Source: Actinomycetes bacterium
GTDB taxonomy: Bacteria; Actinomycetota; Acidimicrobiia; Spongiisociales; UBA4744
Direction: 5' to 3'
NCBI GenBank assembly: GCA_024641205.1
Contig: JAHEDM010000177.1
Coordinates: forward strand, 1-5,987
Length of the DNA: 5,987 nt
Below the pieces are notes generated by a model. That model was not told the DNA's origin, did no database searches, and saw only the letters and a program-made list of their open reading frames with translations. Within the stretch, counting starts at the first letter, position 1, and each line of letters begins with the position of its first letter. Below are positions 1-4,220 of this stretch, piece after piece. Both the position numbers and the translations under genes were made by a program.

Positions 1-2
1 CT

Positions 3-110
3 GGTTCGGGTGGAACGGCCGATGAGTTGGCCAAGCTGGCGAGCCTGAAGGATTCGGGTGTCATCAGCGAGGCTGAGTTCAATGCGCAGAAGGCCAAGCT
101 GCTGATCTGA
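3..110 (+). CDS. SHOCT-domain protein, C-terminal end only
   Basis: This is the last 35 codons of a gene that begins before the window, read in the frame starting at base 3 and ending in TGA at 108-110. The tail fits the SHOCT pattern: a short helix rich in Leu, Ala and Lys (DELAKLASLKDSG), a Gly-Val-Ile-Ser turn, the acidic EAEF segment, and a final helix ending KAKLL at the extreme C-terminus. SHOCT domains are short C-terminal oligomerisation-type modules found on many unrelated bacterial proteins, often membrane or secreted ones, so the fragment does not reveal the function of the whole protein. The residues just before it (GSGGTA) look like a flexible linker. A strong inverted repeat starts 17 bases after the stop. 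No start or ribosome site can be judged. Confidence 0.72.
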   Translation, partial: GSGGTADELAKLASLKDSGVISEAEFNAQKAKLLI

Positions 111-126
111 TCTTCAAACGGCTCTC

Positions 127-156
127 ATAGGTGGGCGGCCCAGGCCGCCCACCTAT
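127..156. terminator. Perfect inverted repeat between convergent genes, probable bidirectional terminator
   Basis: Bases 127-140 (ATAGGTGGGCGGCC) are exactly complementary to 143-156, with only CA between them. In RNA this would fold as about 13 base pairs closed by a CCAG tetraloop, mostly G-C. It begins 17 bases after the SHOCT stop and lies 58 bases beyond the stop of the minus-strand YihY-family gene, so it could end transcription from both sides. There is no U-run after the stem on either strand. That weakens a classical intrinsic-terminator call, although hairpins without long U-tracts are common at gene ends in high-GC bacteria. Confidence 0.6.
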
Positions 157-214
157 CGCGTCAACGTCGTGGTCGTCCAACCGGCCGGTGTGCCCACTGC
201 ACGATCGATGCATG

Positions 215-1078
215 TCAACCAGCGTCGCGTTGGGATCGCAATCCCATAACCCTCGTGAGCTCGGCGCACGCGAGCAGGATCTGAACCTGGTAGTAGGTCC
301 ACAGCAGAAACACCGCGAGGGATCCTGCTACCCCGGAAAGCGACGCTGCCCCATAGGTGGAGAAGTAGATGCCGAAGAGGGCCGAACCGACAACGGCCAA
401 CAGAGCAGCCACGCCACCCCCGATAAAGGCATGTCGCCACGGTACATCCACGTAGGGGAGCAACCGGAACAAGAGTGCAATTGCGCAGACTCCCAAGACC
501 CAGGAAGCCGCCGAGGTGATCAATGGGGCAAGGGAATCCAGGACCGCCTGGTCCCCGGGGATTACCGTCTGAGTGAGTCCAATAAACGCATTGAGCAAGG
601 AGGATGCTATCAACACTGCCGCAGTCAGTAGGACGACCCCGAATGCGAGCACCCGTCTGCGGAGGGTGTTCTCCAGGCCGGCTCGCACGGGAGCATGCCA
701 GATCACGTTGAGGACATCCTGCAACGCATAGAAGACGACCGAGGCGGCAAAAAGGAGTGTGCCTGCCCCGATCAGGCCCAGGCTGCCCAGCGATCCATCG
801 ATCATCTCCGTCAGGCCGGCGGCCAGGCTTTCGACGTCACCCTTGACCCACCCGTCGAGTATTTCTTTCAAGAAGGTCTGCACTTCCTGATTGGAGAAGA
901 TCAGACCGGCGGCCGCAACGAGGATCGTGAGGAATGGGACGATGCCGAAAAGGGCGTAATACGCCAACCCGGCTCCCAAGCGCAGCACTCGATCGTTGCG
1001 CCACTCGTGATAGGTCTCACCGAGCAGATCGATGACATCTGTCACGCGTGGAGGCAGTCGGCTCAACATCTGCGGCAT
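215..1078 (-). CDS. YihY/virulence factor BrkB family membrane protein
   Basis: An inner-membrane protein of the YihY/BrkB family (once misnamed RNase BN). The role of these proteins is not settled; transport or envelope functions have been proposed. From the ATG at 1078 it has 287 residues, typical for the family. Visible family features are the RLGAGLAYYALFGIVPFL segment at 33-50 (first membrane helix), DVLNVIW around 121-127, the LLPYVDVPWRHA loop at 206-217, and the last helix with LLWTYYQVQILLACAEL at 258-274. About six hydrophobic segments are present, near 34-60, 100-120, 143-167, 182-207, 217-240 and 249-273. I chose this start because GGAGG sits five bases upstream (1084-1088 on the plus strand). 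The longer reading from a GTG at 1147 or ATG at 1144 would add 23 polar, acidic residues and has only a distant GGGAG. The gene converges on the SHOCT gene and diverges from the AI-2E-family permease. Family membership is secure; substrate is unknown. Confidence 0.93.
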   Translation of the reverse strand: MPQMLSRLPPRVTDVIDLLGETYHEWRNDRVLRLGAGLAYYALFGIVPFLTILVAAAGLIFSNQEVQTFLKEILDGWVKGDVESLAAGLTEMIDGSLGSLGLIGAGTLLFAASVVFYALQDVLNVIWHAPVRAGLENTLRRRVLAFGVVLLTAAVLIASSLLNAFIGLTQTVIPGDQAVLDSLAPLITSAASWVLGVCAIALLFRLLPYVDVPWRHAFIGGGVAALLAVVGSALFGIYFSTYGAASLSGVAGSLAVFLLWTYYQVQILLACAELTRVMGLRSQRDAG

Positions 1079-1291
1079 GGATTCCTCCGGTGCGGACAAC
1101 TCGGCAATTGATTCACCACTCGCTCGTTGATCCGACTCTTCCATCACGCGGTCGGCGATGCAACTCCCGGCGCGTTCCGTCGATAGCCCAGGGAGGAGCC
1201 GTCACTGTCGGGAAGCAAGCATACGCGCGGTTCGATGCGACGTCCGATTTGGGTGTGTACCATCTACCGCCCGAAAGCAGAGAGGTGGACA
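1079..1291. promoter_or_regulatory. Divergent intergenic region between YihY-family and AI-2E-family genes
   Basis: If both preferred starts are right, this 213-base gap separates two divergently read membrane-protein genes and should hold both promoters. I find no convincing -35/-10 pair on either strand. The best plus-strand candidate is TACCAT at 1258-1263, without a recognisable -35 box. What is clear is the ribosome-site evidence at both edges: GGAGG on the minus strand (1084-1088), and GAGAGG at 1280-1285 on the plus strand, six bases before the ATG at 1292. The part at 1079-1147 would be coding if the longer YihY-family start were used. Confidence 0.4.
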
Positions 1292-2533
1292 ATGGCGGAA
1301 GGGGATAGCGGCGAGGTCCAACCGGGTACTGCCCAAGAAACCCCGACTGCGGCGGGTCAAGTGCTCGAGATTCACATATCGCGCACAACGATCTGGCAGG
1401 GAATCGGGGCCGTGTTGCTCACCCTGGTGGCGTTGTGGACGATACGGGCGGCGGGTTCGCTTGTGGGTTGGTTGGCCATATCATTCTTCTTCAGCCTGGC
1501 ATTGGAACCCGGCGTGAGGCGCCTCACCGAGCGTTATCGGTGGCGGCGCGGTGCCGCCGTCGGGGTCCTCTATGCAGGGGGACTCGTCTTCATGGTCCTG
1601 ATGGTCGTGGTGTTGATCCCGGCCATCTCCCAGGTGGCAACCACCATCGGGGAGAACGGCGCGGAATGGCTCAACAACATCAGTCAGTTCACCGAGGACA
1701 ACTTCGGTTTCGCGCTGGCCAGTGCCAGCTCGGCCACCGAGATCGCCACCGACACAAACGCCGCCATCGGGAGCTGGTCCGAAGATGTCTTGGGGAAGGT
1801 CGTTGATTTTGCCGCGGGAAGCGTCGGTCTGATTTTCGCTCTCGTAACGATCGCCATGTTCACGTTCTATCTGACCGCCGCGCAGCCTCAGTTGCAGAAG
1901 GCGGTGCTGGGGCTGTTCAACCCGAAGATGCAGAAGCAGGTGGGTTGGACCTGGGACCAGGCCATCGTACAGACGGGCGGATATTTCTACTCTCGCATGA
2001 TCCTGATGGTCGTCAACGGGTTGGGTTTCTTCTTCACCATGGTGGTGGTGGGGGTCGATCTAATCCTGGCCATACCCCTGGCGCTGTTCGGTGCATTCGT
2101 CTCCGTGTTCATTCCCGTTGTCGGCACATATATTGGGGCGGCCATCCCGGTTCTCTTCACCTGGGCAACCGCGCCGGGCTTCACGGGCGGGATCATCGTG
2201 ATCGTGTATGCAGTTGTCTATCAGCAAATCGAGAACTTCTGGCTCAGCCCCAAGATCACCGCAAATACGATGACTCTCAACAGCGGCGTTTCTTTCGGAG
2301 CAGCCCTGGCCGGGGGAGCCATCGCCGGGCCGATGGGGGCGTTCACCGCCCTGCCGGTCGCCGCCCTCATCTCATCATTCGTTTCCAACTTCGCGAAGAG
2401 CCACGCCGTCGTCTACGAGTCAGAGCGTGCTGACTCCCAGAGCAAGAGCCGGCGGAGGCGGGACGCCGATGCTGCGACGAACGGGCGTGGCCGGCGAAAG
2501 CGGCGAGAAAATCCGACTAAGGACGCCGACTAG
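1292..2533 (+). CDS. AI-2E family (PerM/TqsA/YdiK-type) transporter
   Basis: A 413-residue polytopic permease of the AI-2E transporter family. Members are linked to export of the quorum signal autoinducer-2 (TqsA) or to Na+/H+ antiport, but most have no known substrate. Hydrophobic segments lie near residues 36-57, 58-72, 90-116, 172-195, 233-260, 262-290, 297-311 and 332-366. Family hallmarks are FIPVVGTYIGAAIPVL at 273-288, VVYQQIENFWLSPKI at 308-322 and the Gly/Ala-rich AALAGGAIAGPMGAFTALPV at 337-356. The polar stretch at about 117-170 is the usual large loop after the first helices. The C-terminus (about 377-413) is a highly basic, Arg/Lys-rich cytoplasmic tail. I chose the ATG at 1292 because GAGAGG lies six bases upstream. 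The frame stays open to an ATG at 1235, which would add 19 residues with no good ribosome site. It diverges from the YihY-family gene and stands alone upstream of the META lipoprotein gene. Confidence 0.93.
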   Translation: MAEGDSGEVQPGTAQETPTAAGQVLEIHISRTTIWQGIGAVLLTLVALWTIRAAGSLVGWLAISFFFSLALEPGVRRLTERYRWRRGAAVGVLYAGGLVFMVLMVVVLIPAISQVATTIGENGAEWLNNISQFTEDNFGFALASASSATEIATDTNAAIGSWSEDVLGKVVDFAAGSVGLIFALVTIAMFTFYLTAAQPQLQKAVLGLFNPKMQKQVGWTWDQAIVQTGGYFYSRMILMVVNGLGFFFTMVVVGVDLILAIPLALFGAFVSVFIPVVGTYIGAAIPVLFTWATAPGFTGGIIVIVYAVVYQQIENFWLSPKITANTMTLNSGVSFGAALAGGAIAGPMGAFTALPVAALISSFVSNFAKSHAVVYESERADSQSKSRRRRDADAATNGRGRRKRRENPTKDAD

Positions 2534-2583
2534 GCACGACGCAAACCGACGCAGTACTGGGCCACCGCGGATACAAAGCGCAT

Positions 2584-2603
2584 CCGATCCGGACTGGGGT
2601 CGG
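2584..2603 (+). terminator. Hairpin 3' of the AI-2E-family gene, possible terminator
   Basis: CCGATCC (2584-2590) pairs with GGGTCGG (2597-2603) through seven base pairs, including one U-G wobble, around a six-base loop. GCAT at 2580-2583 can extend it by pairing with ATGC at 2609-2612 across a five-base bulge. It begins about 50 bases after the permease stop codon. No U-run follows, so the terminator role is only plausible. Confidence 0.3.
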
Positions 2604-2645
2604 CCTCGATGCAAACAGCGAGAATTGATCAGATTCCGCTCCGGA

Positions 2646-2676
2646 AACACCCAGCCTTTCACCCCGGATGGGTGTT
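2646..2676 (+). terminator. Second hairpin in the permease-lipoprotein spacer
   Basis: AACACCCA (2646-2653) is exactly complementary to TGGGTGTT (2669-2676). Two further C-G pairs are possible inside (2655-2656 with 2666-2667), leaving a loop of about nine bases. It lies 112 bases past the permease stop and 35 bases before the TATGAT box of the next gene. It could act as a terminator, or as an operator-like inverted repeat upstream of the lipoprotein promoter. There is no U-run to decide between these. Confidence 0.3.
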
Positions 2677-2710
2677 GATTGCGATCGTGCAGTGACGACG
2701 CCGTCATTAA

Positions 2711-2716
2711 TATGAT
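2711..2716 (+). promoter_or_regulatory. Candidate -10 box for the META lipoprotein gene
   Basis: TATGAT matches the TATAAT consensus at five of six bases and sits in a locally AT-rich patch (CATTAATATGAT) within GC-rich surroundings. Transcription starting seven or so bases later would give a leader of about 23 bases before the GTG at 2746. No good -35 hexamer is seen at 16-18 bases; TTGATT at 2675-2680 is too far away at 30 bases. Confidence 0.4.
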
Positions 2717-2745
2717 CCTCGATCACCAACACAATGGAGCCCAAA

Positions 2746-3165
2746 GTGAGCCTATCTCCAACCATTCGACGCTGGACGGTCCTGCTTCCCCTGATCGTTC
2801 TCACTCTCGCGGCGTGCGGAAGTAGCGCCGGGTTGACGAATCAGACGTGGACGCTGACGGAAGTCGGCGGAACCCCGGCTGTTGAAACTGCCATTTCCAC
2901 ACTGACGTTTACCGACGGAACCATCACGGGCAACACAGGTTGTAACGGATTCAGCACTACCTACGAGGAGACCGGATCATCGATGGTGATAGACCCGGCG
3001 ATTGCAGCAACTCTGATGGCATGTGATCCGATGGTGATGATTCAAGAGGCCGCCCTCTTCGAAGCCTTCGGCAACACGGCCAAGTTCGAGATTTCTGGAA
3101 GTGAGCTCCGACTCATGGACGATGCGGGCGGGACCCTCGCCCGGTACTCGTCAGAATCGGAGTGA
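2746..3165 (+). CDS. META/HslJ-domain lipoprotein
   Basis: A small exported lipoprotein carrying one META domain, the fold of Escherichia coli HslJ, which is linked to novobiocin resistance and heat shock. From GTG 2746 it has 139 residues. The N-terminus is a lipoprotein signal: RRW, a hydrophobic core (VLLPLIVLTLAA), and lipobox L21-A22-A23-C24 followed by Gly-Ser-Ser. Cys24 should be lipidated and anchor the protein on the outer face of the membrane. The META domain fills the rest: TWTLTEVGG from residue 34, TFTDGTITGNTGCNGF around 54-69, TLMAC at 89-93 and QEAALFEAF at 100-108. Cys66 and Cys93 are the usual conserved pair and could form a disulfide. I prefer GTG because GGAG (2736-2739) lies six bases upstream. 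The ATG at 2734 would add four residues but has no ribosome site. It converges on the CmpX-like gene. Exact role unknown. Confidence 0.88.
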   Translation: MSLSPTIRRWTVLLPLIVLTLAACGSSAGLTNQTWTLTEVGGTPAVETAISTLTFTDGTITGNTGCNGFSTTYEETGSSMVIDPAIAATLMACDPMVMIQEAALFEAFGNTAKFEISGSELRLMDDAGGTLARYSSESE

Positions 3166-3194
3166 TCCCCAAGGCTCGGCGACTGAGGTAGCGC

Positions 3195-3228
3195 CCCCGA
3201 TGGCGGTCGGGGCCATCTCGGATGGGCC
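3195..3228 (+). other. Two overlapping alternative hairpins after the lipoprotein gene
   Basis: CCCCGA (3195-3200) pairs with TCGGGG (3207-3212) around a six-base loop. GGCCATC (3211-3217) pairs with GATGGGCC (3221-3228) with one bulged G. The two stems share bases 3211-3212, so they cannot both form completely. They begin 30 bases after the lipoprotein stop and may contribute to 3' end formation. No U-run follows either stem. Confidence 0.25.
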
Positions 3229-3294
3229 CGACCAGACGATCAGGATGAAGGTGGCGCCGACGGCCGGACGGGCCTCTCCGGCATCGTGCGCGAA

Positions 3295-3328
3295 ATCGGG
3301 GAGAGCCGAGAATCCGGCCCTCCCCGAT
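3295..3328. terminator. Strong hairpin between convergent genes, probable bidirectional terminator
   Basis: ATCGGGGAG (3295-3303) pairs exactly with CTCCCCGAT (3320-3328). Inside it, GCCG (3305-3308) pairs with CGGC (3315-3318) across a single A-C mismatch, closing on the loop AGAATC. That gives 13 pairs in all. On the minus strand it lies 22 bases past the stop of the CmpX-like gene and is followed by TTTCGCG, a short U-run. On the plus strand it lies 129 bases past the lipoprotein stop and is followed by a pyrimidine-rich stretch (3332-3343). The position and the minus-strand Us favour a terminator of the CmpX-like gene, possibly working in both directions. Confidence 0.6.
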
Positions 3329-3350
3329 GGTGCTTGTCTCTTGCGACCCG

Positions 3351-4016
3351 TTAGAAGCCGCTTGACCCCGTGTCACGGGGCGCCAGGTAGCGCGCCCACC
3401 ACTGCTTGGCGGTGTCGATACCACCAACGCCGAAGGCAACGGCAAAGGCGATGCCCACCGCCGCGGTCAGGATGTTGGCGATCTCGCTGGCGAACTGGAG
3501 ATCCAAGATGTCCATAGCGAACAGGACGCCGAAGATGATGATGAGCACTCGAACGACGGTTGCAAGCCACGGAATCGACCGGTTTTCGGCGAACGGGCCG
3601 ACCAGACTGGCCGTCCAGTTGGCGATCGCCGTGGCAATGAGCACAACTACCGAGGCAACGATGACGATCGGCACCCACGCCAACAGACGTTCGAGCAAAC
3701 CGACGATCGTCTCGAGCTCCAGGATTCTGAAGGCGATCAGCCACAGCCCGACCATCAAGAACGCATAGATGATCATCGCGAACAGAGCGGCAGGTGTCCG
3801 CCCCCCGGGAGCAAGTGCTGCCGTCACCCCGGCCTTATCGAAAGTGCCTTTCACCACGGGCAGCGAAAGCAGCTTCTCAGTCCATCGACGCACCATGCCC
3901 AGCAGCCATCGGCCGATGACGAGAACGATCAGGGCGACCAGAATCTTTGGCGCCCACTCAGCGATGGTGTTACCGATCGATTCGAGACCCTCTACGAGTT
4001 GATCCCAGAACGACAT
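3351..4016 (-). CDS. Conserved-TM-helix (CmpX-like, MscS-related) membrane protein
   Basis: A 221-residue integral membrane protein of the conserved TM helix / CmpX type, annotated as part of the small-conductance mechanosensitive channel family. Five hydrophobic segments lie near residues 22-42, 76-97, 112-134, 150-170 and 178-198. The first holds the repeat-like pattern WAPKILVALIVLVIGRWLLG followed by basic MVRRWTEKLL; LLAWVPIVIVASVVVLIATA is a second copy of the same pattern. The last helix is Ala/Gly-rich (ILTAAVGIAFAVAFGVGGID), like the pore helix of MscS channels. The chain stops 20 residues after that motif, so the large cytoplasmic beta domain of MscS is absent, as in other CmpX-type proteins. 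The ATG start is well supported by GGGGAG seven bases upstream (4024-4029). Its gene converges on the lipoprotein gene and diverges from the SulP gene. A role in membrane or osmotic stress is inferred from the family; actual channel activity is unproven. Confidence 0.85.
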   Translation of the reverse strand: MSFWDQLVEGLESIGNTIAEWAPKILVALIVLVIGRWLLGMVRRWTEKLLSLPVVKGTFDKAGVTAALAPGGRTPAALFAMIIYAFLMVGLWLIAFRILELETIVGLLERLLAWVPIVIVASVVVLIATAIANWTASLVGPFAENRSIPWLATVVRVLIIIFGVLFAMDILDLQFASEIANILTAAVGIAFAVAFGVGGIDTAKQWWARYLAPRDTGSSGF

Positions 4017-4023
4017 TGATTGT

Positions 4024-4049
4024 CTCCCCTCTCGGGCACTCCCCTCGGG
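4024..4049 (-). repeat. Short direct repeat in the CmpX-like gene leader, including the ribosome site
   Basis: On the minus strand the motif CCCGAG followed by GGGAG occurs twice in tandem: over 4024-4036 as CCCGAG-AG-GGGAG and over 4039-4049 as CCCGAGGGGAG. The octamer GAGGGGAG is identical in both, with starts 15 bases apart. The copy next to the gene supplies the Shine-Dalgarno sequence; the outer copy is a second potential ribosome-binding stretch without a nearby start codon. Confidence 0.5.
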
Positions 4050-4093
4050 ACCCTTTTGGAATCTGCGAAATGCCCATGCTGATTGGTGCGGGC

Positions 4094-4099
4094 ATCATA
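4094..4099 (-). promoter_or_regulatory. Candidate -10 box for the CmpX-like gene
   Basis: Read on the minus strand this is TATGAT, the same five-of-six match as upstream of the lipoprotein gene. It would give a leader of roughly 70 bases that includes the duplicated GAGGGGAG motif. The sequence 17 bases further upstream (AGGCTG) is a poor -35 box, so this rests on the -10 alone. Confidence 0.28.
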
Positions 4100-4220
4100 C
4101 CCGGCGGGGAGGTGCCCAGCCTGGATTAGCCGGTCAGGTCGCGATCACCGGCAGGGCACCGAGAGAATAAAGGTTGTCTGTCTATGTATCCCATGAGGAG
4201 CCCGGCGTTAGAGTATTGCG

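Larger units (their letters stand above)
4017..4220. promoter_or_regulatory. Divergent intergenic region between CmpX-like and SulP genes
   Basis: This 204-base gap must hold promoters for both flanking genes. Besides the leader repeat and the minus-strand TATGAT, it contains ATGCCC (4070-4075) complementary to GGGCAT (4090-4095) over a 14-base gap, a possible operator or weak hairpin. On the SulP side, TAGAGT at 4209-4214 could be a -10 box placing transcription start at or very near the ATG. GAGGAG at 4195-4200 is 20 bases from that ATG, too far for a normal ribosome site. No gene of its own is supported here. Confidence 0.4.

Noticed and set aside
131..631. Plus-strand open frame of 166 codons
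   Set aside because: It overlaps the terminator palindrome and lies antisense to the YihY-family gene. Its composition is Gln/Gly/Arg-rich with no domain. The minus-strand reading has clear membrane helices and family motifs.
1235..1291. N-terminal extension of the AI-2E-family permease from ATG 1235
   Set aside because: No ribosome site before 1235 and no family-like residues in the 19 extra codons, whereas GAGAGG is well placed for ATG 1292.
3101..3517. Plus-strand open frame running from the lipoprotein gene end into the CmpX-like gene
   Set aside because: It overlaps two better supported genes and the hairpin spacer, and its product is Arg/Pro/Ser-rich without any recognisable feature.
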